Of a DNA stretch of 64,000 bases, positions 41,959 to 50,524 are shown one piece after another. The translations under genes were made by a program, and so were the position numbers. Location of the stretch: NCBI RefSeq assembly GCF_030159855.1, contig NZ_BSNG01000004.1, positions 62,001 through 126,000 of the forward strand. Reading direction: 5' to 3'. The DNA is from Devosia yakushimensis. GTDB lineage: Bacteria > Pseudomonadota > Alphaproteobacteria > Rhizobiales > Devosiaceae. Numbering within the stretch: position 1 is the first letter of the stretch; every line of letters begins with the position of its first letter. Under the pieces are notes generated by a model. The model made no database searches, was not told the DNA's origin, and saw nothing but the letters and a program-made list of their open reading frames with translations.

Positions 41959-43872
41959 TTAAGCCGATTTCTTGTCGTCGTCGTCCTTGACCTCTTCGAA
42001 GTCGGCGTCGACGACATCGTCTTCGTCCTCATCGGCGGTGCCATTGGCCTTGGCTTCGGCTTCCGCCTGGCTGGCCTTGTACATGGCTTCGCCCAGCTTC
42101 ATCGAGGCTTCGGCCAGAGCGGCGGTCTTTTCCTTGATCGCCTCGCCATCCTCGCCCTCGATCACGCCCTTGAGGTCGGCAATCGCGGTTTCGATGGCGG
42201 CCTTGTCCTCGGCCGTAACCTTGTCGCCATATTCCTTGAGCGACTTTTCGGTCGAGTGGATCAGGCTCTCGCCCTGGTTCTTGGCTTCCACAGCCTCGCG
42301 CTTGGCCTTGTCGGCTTCGGCATTCTGCTCGGCTTCCTTGACCATCTTTTCGATATCGGCGTCGGACAGACCACCCGAGGCCTGGATGCGGATCTGCTGC
42401 TCCTTGCCGGTGCCCTTGTCCTTGGCCGAAACCTGCACAATGCCATTGGCATCGATATCGAAGGTCACTTCGATCTGCGGCACGCCGCGCGGTGCCGGCG
42501 GAATGCCGGTCAGGTCGAAATTGCCGAGCAGCTTGTTGTTGGCGGCCATTTCGCGTTCACCCTGGAACACGCGGATGGTCACGGCAGACTGGCTGTCCTC
42601 GGCGGTCGAGAAGGTCTGGCTCTTCTTGGTCGGAATGGTCGTGTTGCGATCGATCAGGCGGGTGAACACGCCACCCAGCGTTTCGATGCCAAGGCTCAGC
42701 GGGGTCACGTCGAGCAGCAGCACGTCCTTGACGTCGCCCTGCAGCACGCCGGCCTGAATGGCCGCGCCCAGCGCCACGACTTCGTCCGGGTTCACGCCCT
42801 TATGCGGCTCTTTACCAAAGAGCTGCTTGACCACTTCCTGCACCTTGGGCATGCGGCTCATGCCACCGACCAGCACGACTTCGTCGATCTGGGCAGCGGT
42901 GAGGCCGGCATCCTTGAGCGCCTGCTTGCAGGGCTCGACGGTCTTCTGGATCAGGTCATCGACCAGCGATTCGAACTTGGAACGGCTGAGCTTGAGCGTC
43001 AGATGCTTGGGGCCAGACGCGTCGGCGGTGATGAAGGGCAGGTTGATTTCGGTCTGGGTCGAGCTGGAGAGTTCGATCTTGGCCTTTTCGGCAGCTTCCT
43101 TGAGACGCTGCAGAGCCAGCTTGTCATTGCGCAGGTCAATGCCCTGCTCTTTCTTGAACTCGTCGGCAAAGTAATCGACCAGACGCATGTCGAAGTCTTC
43201 GCCGCCCAGGAAGGTGTCGCCATTGGTCGACTTCACTTCGAACACGCCATCGCCGATTTCGAGCACCGACACGTCGAACGTGCCGCCGCCAAGGTCATAG
43301 ACGGCGATCGTGCCGGCGGCCTTTTTGTCGAGGCCATAGGCGAGCGCGGCCGCGGTGGGCTCGTTGATGATGCGCAGCACTTCAAGGCCGGCAATCTTGC
43401 CCGCATCCTTGGTGGCCTGGCGCTGGCTGTCGTTGAAATAGGCCGGAACGGTGATGACGGCCTGCGTGACGGTCTCGCCGAGATAGGATTCGGCGGTTTC
43501 CTTCATCTTCTGCAGGACCATGGCCGAGATCTGGCTCGGCGAATATTTGTCGCCCGAAGCTTCGACCCAGGCATCGCCATTGTCGGCCTTGACGATTTTG
43601 AACGGAACCAGGTTCTTGTCCTTGGCCACGACAGCATCGTCAAACCGGCGCCCGATCAGGCGCTTGACGGCAAACAGGGTATTTTCGGGATTGGTGACCG
43701 CCTGGCGCTTGGCCGGCTGGCCGATCAGACGTTCGCCATCCTTGGAAAAGGCGACCATCGAGGGGGTGGTGCGCGCCCCTTCCGCGTTTTCGATGACCTT
43801 GGGGTTCGAACCATCCATCACTGCGACGCAGCTATTGGTGGTGCCCAGGTCGATACCGATAACTTTAGCCAT
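41959..43872 (-). CDS. dnaK: Chaperone DnaK (Hsp70)
   Basis: DnaK (637 residues) folds proteins with DnaJ and GrpE. The ATPase domain begins with GIDLGTTNSCVAVMDG, has IINEPTAAALAYGLDKK and the VYDLGGGTFDVSVLEI pattern, and then the substrate-binding domain with LLLDVTPLSLGIETLGGVF. The C-terminal lid and the acidic tail (DEDEDDVVDADFEEVKDDD) are intact. A heat-shock-type promoter lies about 115-150 bp upstream. A long open frame on the opposite strand (42256-43995) is a codon-bias artefact. Confidence 0.97.
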   Translation of the reverse strand: MAKVIGIDLGTTNSCVAVMDGSNPKVIENAEGARTTPSMVAFSKDGERLIGQPAKRQAVTNPENTLFAVKRLIGRRFDDAVVAKDKNLVPFKIVKADNGDAWVEASGDKYSPSQISAMVLQKMKETAESYLGETVTQAVITVPAYFNDSQRQATKDAGKIAGLEVLRIINEPTAAALAYGLDKKAAGTIAVYDLGGGTFDVSVLEIGDGVFEVKSTNGDTFLGGEDFDMRLVDYFADEFKKEQGIDLRNDKLALQRLKEAAEKAKIELSSSTQTEINLPFITADASGPKHLTLKLSRSKFESLVDDLIQKTVEPCKQALKDAGLTAAQIDEVVLVGGMSRMPKVQEVVKQLFGKEPHKGVNPDEVVALGAAIQAGVLQGDVKDVLLLDVTPLSLGIETLGGVFTRLIDRNTTIPTKKSQTFSTAEDSQSAVTIRVFQGEREMAANNKLLGNFDLTGIPPAPRGVPQIEVTFDIDANGIVQVSAKDKGTGKEQQIRIQASGGLSDADIEKMVKEAEQNAEADKAKREAVEAKNQGESLIHSTEKSLKEYGDKVTAEDKAAIETAIADLKGVIEGEDGEAIKEKTAALAEASMKLGEAMYKASQAEAEAKANGTADEDEDDVVDADFEEVKDDDDKKSA

Positions 43873-43988
43873 TACTCTAGCCTCTCTTTCAGCAAACCCA
43901 TTGGGGAGCCCTCCTTGCGAAGCAGCCCCGTGGCCATGCGAGCCGGGTTCCTTGCAACTGGAATGTGCCCATTGCTGGGCCTTGGGCG

Positions 43989-44018
43989 TATATAGGGGGG
44001 TGGCTCATGGGCTTCAAG
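43989..44018 (-). promoter_or_regulatory. RpoH (sigma-32-type) promoter of dnaK
   Basis: On the minus strand, CTTGAA is followed after 14 bases by CCCCTATATA, matching the heat-shock sigma consensus CTTGAA-N13-15-CCCCATnT with one base change. It lies 117 bp before the dnaK start. Confidence 0.75.
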
Positions 44019-44152
44019 CGCGCAGAGCCCTGATTTGCAACGGCTTGGTCGATTGTTGACGGCCAGTTCGCTTCATCGCCTGCTTCCACACCCTCTTGCC
44101 CCTTCTGTCGGGGCCGGGCACTCTGGCAGGAGTTCACTTCGAGGAGCCTGCC

Positions 44153-44788
44153 ATGACGATCGCCATCACAACCAAAGACGTGCTGGTCGTCGTTGATATG
44201 CAATATGATTTCCTGCCCGGGGGGAGCCTGGCCGTGGCCGGCGGCGACGACATCGTGCCGCTGATCAATACGCTGGCCAAGAAATTCACCAATGTGATCT
44301 TTACCCAGGATTGGCACCCCGCGGACCACATTTCCTTTGCCAGCCAGCATGAGGGCAAAGCGCCTTTCGAAACCATCGAACTGCCTTATGGCAGCCAGGT
44401 TCTCTGGCCGGACCATTGCGTCTGGGCCAGCCATGGCGCCGAACTCTCGGCCGATCTCGATATCCCCCAGGGCCAGTTGATCATTCGCAAGGGCTATAAT
44501 CGCCTCATCGATTCCTATTCCGGTTTCCAGGAAGCTGACCGCGAAACGCTGACGGGCCTGGCCGGTTATCTCAACGAGCGCGACGTGGACCGGCTCTATG
44601 TCGTGGGCCTCGCCACCGACTTCTGCGTCGGCTGGACCGCCATCGACGGCGCTGCGGCGGGCTATGACGTCACCGTCATCGAGGATGCGACACGCGCTAT
44701 CGATAATGCTGGGAGCCTGGCCAGGGCGTGGGACGATATGGCGGAAGCCGGCGTGGAACGCGTGATGAGCAAGGATATTTTGGGGTAG
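44153..44788 (+). CDS. pncA: Nicotinamidase
   Basis: PncA (211 residues) hydrolyses nicotinamide to nicotinic acid in NAD salvage. The catalytic Asp is in VVVDMQYDFLPGG, the metal ligands are in DWHPADHISF, Lys is in IIRKGYNR and the nucleophile Cys is in ATDFCVGWTA. GAGGAG lies just before the start. It diverges from dnaK. A palindromic repeat follows the stop. Confidence 0.94.
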   Translation: MTIAITTKDVLVVVDMQYDFLPGGSLAVAGGDDIVPLINTLAKKFTNVIFTQDWHPADHISFASQHEGKAPFETIELPYGSQVLWPDHCVWASHGAELSADLDIPQGQLIIRKGYNRLIDSYSGFQEADRETLTGLAGYLNERDVDRLYVVGLATDFCVGWTAIDGAAAGYDVTVIEDATRAIDNAGSLARAWDDMAEAGVERVMSKDILG

Positions 44789-44805
44789 TTCGATCTCTCA
44801 GTCGT

Positions 44806-44903
44806 CACCCTCCCCCTTTGCGGGGAGGGTCAGGGAGGGGGCGAGAGCCCCGATATCCGGGCTCATGCACCCCCTCCCAACCTCCCCCGTCGAGGGGGAG
44901 GTG
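44806..44903. repeat. G/C-rich inverted-repeat element downstream of pncA
   Basis: CACCCTCCCCCTTTGCGGGGAGGG at the left and CCTCCCCCGTCGAGGGGGAGGTG at the right are each near-palindromic hairpins, and they also pair with GGGAGGGGGCG and GCACCCCCTCCC. A related but not identical element is at 46426-46520. Confidence 0.65.
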
Positions 44904-44920
44904 CAGATCGAGTTTTTTTG

Positions 44921-45673
44921 CTACTTTGCTGCGCAGACCACCACTTGCCGCATGCTGGTGGGCGTGAGCGGACGACGATCAAACCCACCAAACCGCTCGA
45001 CCAGCGCAAAACCGCCGCGCTCAAGTAACAGCACCAGCTCCTGCGGATAAATCTGCCGCATCTCCAGTCTCGTATGGCGGAAATCGCTCTCTGCCGGACG
45101 CGACCAATACCAGTCGATATGGCTGATCTGGCTGATCGGGTCATAAGCGATGGTTTCTTCGATACGGACCTCTCCCAATTCGGGATGCTCGAACAATCCC
45201 AATAACTGGCGTTCCCCGCTAGGCCGGCTGAGTATCCAGGCGCTGGGCACAAAAATATCGAAGATGAGGCGACCATCTGGCTGCAAATGCCGTGCCGCAG
45301 CGGCAAGAAACGCGAGGTGATTCCCTGTCTGGGTGAGGTGCAGTAGCGAATTGGCCGCCACGACAATCGTGTCAAAGCGCCGCCCAAGCTCGAAATCGCG
45401 CATGTCGAGCTGCGCCAGCCTGGGCGCCAATCCCTCTGCATTCGCCCGCTGCCGCGCTGTCGCGAGCATGGTCTGGGACAGATCGCCGCCCGTGACATCG
45501 GCCCCCGAACGCGCCAGCGGCAGGGTTAGCCGTCCGGTGCCACAGGCCAGTTCCAGAACCTGCCTGCCGGGTCCGCCCGCCTCCTCCACGTAGAAGTTCT
45601 CCATTTCCGGGTCGGCAGGCGACACCAGATCATAAAGCTCGGGCCGATCATACAGATCGTCTGCCAACGCCAT
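44921..45673 (-). CDS. Class I SAM-dependent methyltransferase
   Basis: The protein has 250 residues. The SAM-binding glycine loop is VLELACGTGRLTLPLARSG near residue 39. The later motifs are DLSQTMLATARQRA and FDTIVVAANSLLHL. No substrate-specific motif is recognised. It is on the minus strand between grpE and a repeat; a strong grpE terminator lies between it and grpE. Confidence 0.88.
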   Translation of the reverse strand: MALADDLYDRPELYDLVSPADPEMENFYVEEAGGPGRQVLELACGTGRLTLPLARSGADVTGGDLSQTMLATARQRANAEGLAPRLAQLDMRDFELGRRFDTIVVAANSLLHLTQTGNHLAFLAAAARHLQPDGRLIFDIFVPSAWILSRPSGERQLLGLFEHPELGEVRIEETIAYDPISQISHIDWYWSRPAESDFRHTRLEMRQIYPQELVLLLERGGFALVERFGGFDRRPLTPTSMRQVVVCAAK

Positions 45674-45685
45674 CCTCCTCCCCGG

Positions 45686-45716
45686 AAAACAAAAAGGGCG
45701 CCATTGCTGGCGCCCT
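45686..45716 (-). terminator. Rho-independent terminator of grpE
   Basis: On the minus strand, GGGCGCCA-GCAA-TGGCGCCC forms a perfect 8-bp stem and is followed by TTTTTGTTTT. It lies 26 bp after grpE. Confidence 0.93.
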
Positions 45717-45741
45717 AGCTTGCTCAGCCGGCTTCACGCCG

Positions 45742-46323
45742 TCAAACGCTCTTGTCGACCGTTTCGTCCGCCGGGGCGTGGCTGGGGCCGCCTTTGGCGA
45801 CGCCCACCATGGCGGGGCGCAGCACGCGGTCGCCAATGGCGAAACCGGCCTGCACCACCTGCACGACCGTACCTTCCGGCCGGCTCGGATCGGGCACTTC
45901 GAACATCGCCTGGTGCTTGTGCGGATCGAATTTCTGGCCTTCGGCCTCGATCGGCTTGACGCCATGCTTGGCGAGCAGGCGCTGCATTTCGCGCTCCGCC
46001 ATTTCGATCCCCTCGATCAGGCCCTTGGTGGTGGCATCGCCCGATTCGCGTGCTTCGGCCGGCAGCACCAAGAGGGCCCGGCTCAGCGCATCGGTGGCTG
46101 CCAGCATGTCGCGGGCAAAGCCGGCAATGGCATAGGAGCGGGTATCGGCAACGTCGCGCTCGGTGCGCTTGCGCAGGTTTTCCATCTCCGCAATGGTGCG
46201 CAGCACCCGGTCCTTGAGCTCGGCATTTTCCGCGCGCAGTGCCTCGACCGGATCGACTTCCGGCGTCACTTCAGGGATTTCGACTTCGGGCGTTTCGCCA
46301 TTGGCGGCGTTTTCGTCGCTCAT
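45742..46323 (-). CDS. grpE: Nucleotide exchange factor GrpE
   Basis: GrpE (about 193 residues) releases ADP from DnaK. The N-terminal acidic region leads into a long helix with LRAENAELKDRVLRTIAEMENLRKRTERD. The C-terminal beta domain has QKFDPHKHQAMFEVPDP and RPAMVGVAKG. Start is at ATG 46323, or one codon earlier. It is downstream of hrcA with a 221-bp gap containing a repeat and a possible heat-shock promoter. Confidence 0.95.
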   Translation of the reverse strand: MSDENAANGETPEVEIPEVTPEVDPVEALRAENAELKDRVLRTIAEMENLRKRTERDVADTRSYAIAGFARDMLAATDALSRALLVLPAEARESGDATTKGLIEGIEMAEREMQRLLAKHGVKPIEAEGQKFDPHKHQAMFEVPDPSRPEGTVVQVVQAGFAIGDRVLRPAMVGVAKGGPSHAPADETVDKSV

Positions 46324-46365
46324 CATGAATTTGGGTTCCGCAGAGATATCGGGATTTAACCAGCC

Positions 46366-46393
46366 ATATCGGCCAAACAGGGCAGTTTTTCAA
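46366..46393 (-). promoter_or_regulatory. Possible heat-shock-type promoter of grpE
   Basis: On the minus strand, TTGAAA and CGATAT are 16 bases apart, about 43 bp before grpE. The -10 is a weaker match than for dnaK. It is a tentative call. Confidence 0.35.
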
Positions 46394-46425
46394 CCCTTGG
46401 AAAACTTGGCGGGATCTTGGGACAG

Positions 46426-46520
46426 CCCCTCCCTCGCCCCTGAGGGGAGGGATTGAGGGGGCATGCGGCTTCTTGTTCCAACGACCCCCACCCCGGTCCT
46501 CCCCTCTGGGGCGAGGGAGG
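46426..46520. repeat. G/C-rich inverted-repeat element, grpE-hrcA gap
   Basis: CCCCTCCCTCGCCCC (46426-46440) pairs with GGGGCGAGGGAGG (46508-46520). Inside, GAGGGGAGGG and CCTCCCCTC form further stems. It is in the same broad class as the elements at 35731 and 44806. Confidence 0.65.
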
Positions 46521-46544
46521 CAAACTATGCGCGGCCCAGCAATT

Positions 46545-47618
46545 CTACCGTTTCCGCGCCATCATCGCCGAAATCACATTGGCGGTGTAATCCACCACCG
46601 GCACGATGCGGGCATAATTGAGCCTTGTCGGCCCGATTACCCCAAGCACGCCCACCACCTTGTCATTGGCGTCCTTATAGGGGGAGAGGATCACCGACGA
46701 GCCCGAGAGCGAAAACAGCTTATTCTCCGAGCCGATAAAGATGCGCACGCCCTGCGCCTTTTCAGCATCGCCCAAGAGGTCCAGCAGCCCATCCTTGCTT
46801 TCCAGCTCATCAAAGAGCTGCCGCATCCGCGCCAGGTCGTCCGAGGCCATGGCGTCATTGATGAGATTGGCGCGGCCGCGCACGATCACCGTCGGCTGGC
46901 TCGAGGCCGAGGCCTGGCTGAGCGTCGCAATCCCAGCATCGACCAGCTTTTGGGTCAATTCATCGAGTTCTGCCCGCTGCTCGGCGCGTTGTTCGGCCAG
47001 GATCTTGCGGGCCTCGGCAATGGTCCGCCCCACTACATGGTGGGCCAGGTAATTGCTCGCCTGGGTCAGCGTGCTGGCGGCCAGGCCTGGCGGCAGGTCG
47101 AGAATCCGGTTTTCCACCTGCCCGTCCTGCCCCACCATCACGGCCATGGCGCGCGTGGCGTCGAGCCGCACGAATTCGATATGGCGCAGCACCATGTCCG
47201 ATTTTGCCGCGATCACCACGCCTGCGCCCTGGCTGAGGCCGCTTAGCAATTGGCTGGCTTCGGTCAAAAGGTCTTCCACCTGCCCCTGTCGGCCTTCGAT
47301 GTGGCTGGCGATCTGGCTGCGCTCGCGTTCATCGACCGCGCCCACTTCGAGCATGGCATCGACGAAAAACCGCAGGCCTTCCTGGGTCGGCGCCCGTCCG
47401 GCCGACGTGTGCGGCGCCGCGATCAATCCCAGATCTTCGAGATCAGCCATCACGTTACGCACCGAGGCGGGCGACAGCCCCACCTGCAGCATGCGCGAGA
47501 GATCTCGCGATCCCACCGGCATGCCGGTATCGAGATAGCGCTCGACGATCTTTCTAAAGATGTCCTGGCTGCGGGCGTTGAGCACGCTCAGGAAGTCTTC
47601 CGGGGGCTTTGTCATCAC
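46545..47618 (-). CDS. hrcA: Heat-inducible transcription repressor HrcA
   Basis: HrcA (357 residues) represses heat-shock genes through the CIRCE operator. The N-terminal winged helix has YLDTGMPVGSRDLSRMLQVGLSPASVRNVMADLEDLGL, followed by HTSAGRAPTQEGLRFFVDAML. The C-terminal GAF-like domain is complete. No CIRCE palindrome is seen in this window, so its targets (usually groESL) lie elsewhere. It diverges from rph across a gap containing a perfect CtrA box. Confidence 0.95.
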   Translation of the reverse strand: MMTKPPEDFLSVLNARSQDIFRKIVERYLDTGMPVGSRDLSRMLQVGLSPASVRNVMADLEDLGLIAAPHTSAGRAPTQEGLRFFVDAMLEVGAVDERERSQIASHIEGRQGQVEDLLTEASQLLSGLSQGAGVVIAAKSDMVLRHIEFVRLDATRAMAVMVGQDGQVENRILDLPPGLAASTLTQASNYLAHHVVGRTIAEARKILAEQRAEQRAELDELTQKLVDAGIATLSQASASSQPTVIVRGRANLINDAMASDDLARMRQLFDELESKDGLLDLLGDAEKAQGVRIFIGSENKLFSLSGSSVILSPYKDANDKVVGVLGVIGPTRLNYARIVPVVDYTANVISAMMARKR

Positions 47619-47716
47619 AAAAAGATAAAAACGTCCGCTTTAACCTTCTGCCCTCATTTAAGGGTATTGCTGGCCCGCGCCAAGCCGGTGCGGCTTGTGA
47701 GCGGGGCTCATCAGGG

Positions 47717-47731
47717 TTAAGAGGCGGTTAA
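47717..47731. promoter_or_regulatory. Perfect CtrA box, hrcA-rph gap
   Basis: TTAA GAGGCGG TTAA matches the CtrA consensus exactly, and it is followed by C. It is about 40 bp before the rph start and 99 bp before the hrcA start. Confidence 0.55.
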
Positions 47732-47769
47732 CAGCCCTTTTCTTTGACTTGTCTTCAGGTGATTTGCCC

Positions 47770-48486
47770 ATGCGGCCTTCCGGACGTGAGCCCAACCAGA
47801 TGCGCGCCGTAACAATCGAGCGCGGCGTCGCCCAGAAGGCGGAAGGCTCGTGCCTTGTCAGCTTCGGCAATACCAAGGTGCTGGTGACGGCTTCAGTCGA
47901 AACCAGCATCCCCAGCTGGCTGCGTGGCAAGGGCCAGGGCTGGGTCACCGCCGAATATGGCATGCTGCCCCGTGCCACCGGCAGCCGCACCCGCCGCGAA
48001 GCCACCGCCGGCAAGCAATCGGGCCGCACCCAGGAAATCCAGCGCCTGATCGGCCGCTCGCTCCGCGCCGTGGTCGACATGCAGTTGCTGGGCGAAAACC
48101 AGATCACCGTGGACTGCGACGTGCTCGAAGCCGATGGCGGCACCCGCACCGCCTCGATCACCGGCGCCTATGTGGCGCTGAGCGACGCCATCAAATGGAT
48201 GGATGAGCGCAAGCTCACCAAGGGCGTGGCGCTGCGCGATTCGGTTGCCGCAGTGTCCTGCGGCATCTATCGCGGCACCCCGGTGCTCGATCTCGACTAT
48301 CTCGAAGACGTCGAGGCCCATACCGACGCCAATTTCGTCATGACCGGCTCGGGCAAGTTCGTCGAAATCCAGGGTACGGCCGAACAGGTTCCCTTCAGCC
48401 GCGACGAGCTCAATGCGCTCATGGCCCTGGCTGAGCAGGGCATTGGCGAACTGACCCTGCTGCAACAAGCGGCTTTTGCCCCATGA
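47770..48486 (+). CDS. rph: Ribonuclease PH
   Basis: RNase PH (238 residues) trims the 3' ends of tRNA using phosphate. The family motifs EGSCLVSFGNTKVLVTASVE and GWVTAEYGMLPRATGSRTRRE are present, followed by RSLRAVVDMQLLGENQITVDCDVLEADGGTRTASITG. The ATG at 47770 follows AGGTGA. It begins a cluster rph-small ORF-rdgB, with four-base overlaps at each junction. A perfect CtrA motif lies just upstream. Confidence 0.96.
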   Translation: MRPSGREPNQMRAVTIERGVAQKAEGSCLVSFGNTKVLVTASVETSIPSWLRGKGQGWVTAEYGMLPRATGSRTRREATAGKQSGRTQEIQRLIGRSLRAVVDMQLLGENQITVDCDVLEADGGTRTASITGAYVALSDAIKWMDERKLTKGVALRDSVAAVSCGIYRGTPVLDLDYLEDVEAHTDANFVMTGSGKFVEIQGTAEQVPFSRDELNALMALAEQGIGELTLLQQAAFAP

Positions 48487-48656
48487 TCGGCTGGATCCTC
48501 AAGAAGATCGCCCGCAATCAGCCGGCGCCCCCGGTCGAGCCCATCCGCTCGAGGCCCGGCGAAAATTGTGCGCTCTGGCACGATGTGACCCGCGCCCTCG
48601 ATCAGTCGGCGCGCGCCGCCGGCAAGGGCGGCAAGGCCAAGGGAGCAACCCGATGA
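48483..48656 (+). CDS. 57-residue ORF between rph and rdgB
   Basis: The ATG at 48483 overlaps the rph stop by four bases (ATGA), and the stop at 48654-48656 overlaps the rdgB start by four bases. The protein starts MIGWILKKIARNQPAPP, then has an acidic and basic mix with ENCALWHDVTRALDQS, and ends in a lysine- and glycine-rich tail. It has no recognised domain. The double coupling makes it likely to be translated. It could be a small adaptor for one of its neighbours, or a linker that keeps translation moving between them. Confidence 0.6.
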   Translation: MIGWILKKIARNQPAPPVEPIRSRPGENCALWHDVTRALDQSARAAGKGGKAKGATR

Positions 48657-49300
48657 CTGCCATCCCGCGCCTGCATGCCGGCGACCGCCTCGTGCTGGCC
48701 TCCCACAACAAGGGCAAGCTGGTCGAATTCCAGGAATTGTTCGAGCCCTTCGGCCTCGAAATCGTCTCGGCGGCCGAGCTCGACCTGCCCGAGCCGGACG
48801 AGACCGGCACGACCTTCGCCGAAAATGCCCGCATCAAGGCCCATGCCGCCGCCCAGGCGTCGGGCATGCTGGCGCTCTCCGATGATTCGGGGCTGTGCGT
48901 CGATGCGCTGGGCGGCGATCCCGGTGTCTATACCGCCAATTGGGCCGGCCCCAACAAGGATTTCGGCCATGGCATGAAGCGCGTCGAGGATGCGCTGCAG
49001 GCCGCCAATGCCACCTCACCCAGCCAGCGCCAGGCCCATTTCATGGCAACGCTGTGCCTGGCCCATCCCGACGGCCGCGACGCCCTGTTCGAGGGCCGCG
49101 TCGATGGCACCATTGTCTGGCCACCGCGCGGCGAGATGGGCCACGGCTTCGATCCGGTTTTCATGCCCGCGGGCCACGACATCACCTTTGGTCAGATGGC
49201 CAGCACGGCAAAGCATAGCTGGACGCCGGGCCAGAATGGCCTCAGCCATCGCGCCCGCGCCTTTTCCAAGTTCGTCGAGGACCAGATTGCCCGGGACTGA
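48653..49300 (+). CDS. rdgB: RdgB/HAM1 family non-canonical purine NTP pyrophosphatase
   Basis: RdgB (215 residues) hydrolyses ITP, dITP and XTP to stop them entering DNA. The N-terminal motif LVLASHNKGKLVEFQEL is present, then TGTTFAENARIKAHAAA and ALSDDSGLCVDALGG with the catalytic Asp pair. GHGFDPVFMPAGHD binds nucleotide. The start overlaps the 57-residue ORF. hemW begins 33 bp later. Confidence 0.95.
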   Translation: MTAIPRLHAGDRLVLASHNKGKLVEFQELFEPFGLEIVSAAELDLPEPDETGTTFAENARIKAHAAAQASGMLALSDDSGLCVDALGGDPGVYTANWAGPNKDFGHGMKRVEDALQAANATSPSQRQAHFMATLCLAHPDGRDALFEGRVDGTIVWPPRGEMGHGFDPVFMPAGHDITFGQMASTAKHSWTPGQNGLSHRARAFSKFVEDQIARD

Positions 49301-49333
49301 CCACATCGTGGCAGCCGTTTTGGGGAGCCGGTA

Positions 49334-50494
49334 ATGTCTCAGCCAGCCAGCAATGACCTGTTCGGCGTTTATGTGCATTGGCCGTTCTGCGCGTCCAAAT
49401 GCCCCTATTGCGACTTCAACAGTCATGTCCATCGCGGCCCCTTCGATGAGGAGGGTTATGTCGCTGCCTATGAGCGAGAGATCGCCCATGCCGCGCAGCT
49501 GACGCCGGGCCGGGTCGTGCAATCGGTGTTTTTCGGGGGCGGCACGCCCTCCCTGATGAGCCCCTGGGCCACCGGCAAGATCATCGACGCCATTGCCAAA
49601 CACTGGACCATCGAGCGCAATGCCGAGATTACGCTCGAGGCCAATCCCACCAGCGTCGAAGTCGACCGCTTCAAGGGATTCCGCACCGCCGGCGTCAACC
49701 GCGTCTCGCTGGGCGTGCAATCGCTGCGCGAAAAGCCGCTGGCCGAACTGGGCCGCCGGCACACGGTCGAAGAGGCCGTGGCCGCCGTGCGTATCGCCCA
49801 ATCGGTGTTCGAGCGCTCCAGTTTTGACCTGATCTATGCCCGTCCCCACCAGACGCTGGACGATTGGGAAGACGAGCTCAAGGAAGCGCTGTGGATGGCG
49901 CGCGGCCATATCAGCCTCTACCAGCTCACCATCGAGCAGGGCACGCGCTATTTCGATCTGCACCAGGCCGGAAAACTGGCCATGCCCGACGAGGACCTCT
50001 CGGCCGATTTCTATGAGCTGACCCAGGAATTGACCGCGGCGGCGGGCTTGCCCGCCTATGAGATTTCCAACCACGCCCGCCCCGGCCAGGAAAGCCGGCA
50101 CAACATGCTTTATTGGCGCTATGGCGAATATGCCGGCATCGGTCCGGGCGCCCATGGCCGGCTGATGATCAACAACCAGCGCCACGCCACCGCCGCCGAG
50201 AAAATGCCCTTCGACTGGCAGAAAAAGGTCAATGCCCATGGCCACGGCATGGTCGTGGATGACGTGCTGACCTGGGAAGAACAGGGCGACGAATTCCTCG
50301 TCATGGGCCTGCGGCTCAAAGAGGGCATTTCCCCCTCCCGCTTCACCGCCATTTCCGGCCGCAAGATCAACCAGCGCCAGATCGATGACCTCAAGGGCTA
50401 TGGTTTTGTCGAGACATTGCCCAATGGCAATATCCGCGTGACGGACCGTGGCTGGCCGGTGCTCGATGCGGTGGTGGCGGATCTGGCGGCCTAA
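49334..50494 (+). CDS. hemW: Heme chaperone HemW-type radical SAM protein
   Basis: The protein has 386 residues. The radical SAM cluster motif is CASKCPYC (C-x3-C-x2-C) near residue 18, in VYVHWPFCASKCPYCDFNS. VFFGGGTPSLM and LEANPTSVE follow, and GVNRVSLGVQS. HemW transfers heme to respiratory proteins and is a relative of HemN, but lacks its fourth-cysteine arrangement. It is fourth in the rph-sORF-rdgB-hemW series. Confidence 0.93.
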   Translation: MSQPASNDLFGVYVHWPFCASKCPYCDFNSHVHRGPFDEEGYVAAYEREIAHAAQLTPGRVVQSVFFGGGTPSLMSPWATGKIIDAIAKHWTIERNAEITLEANPTSVEVDRFKGFRTAGVNRVSLGVQSLREKPLAELGRRHTVEEAVAAVRIAQSVFERSSFDLIYARPHQTLDDWEDELKEALWMARGHISLYQLTIEQGTRYFDLHQAGKLAMPDEDLSADFYELTQELTAAAGLPAYEISNHARPGQESRHNMLYWRYGEYAGIGPGAHGRLMINNQRHATAAEKMPFDWQKKVNAHGHGMVVDDVLTWEEQGDEFLVMGLRLKEGISPSRFTAISGRKINQRQIDDLKGYGFVETLPNGNIRVTDRGWPVLDAVVADLAA

Positions 50495-50524
50495 ATCGAA
50501 GACAGGTCGTTTGGGGGACTGAGA

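Noticed and set aside
42256..43995. A long open frame (579 codons) on the plus strand across dnaK
   Set aside because: It lies fully antisense to a well-conserved gene and arises from strong codon bias in a GC-rich genome. Its protein has no recognisable domain.
24577..46520. Repeats at 24577, 31243, 35731, 44806 and 46426 as a CRISPR array
   Set aside because: They are inverted, differ in sequence, lie far apart and lack spacers of regular length. No cas gene is in the window.
46324..47769. A CIRCE operator near hrcA, grpE or dnaK
   Set aside because: TTAGCACTC-N9-GAGTGCTAA was not found in these gaps by eye.
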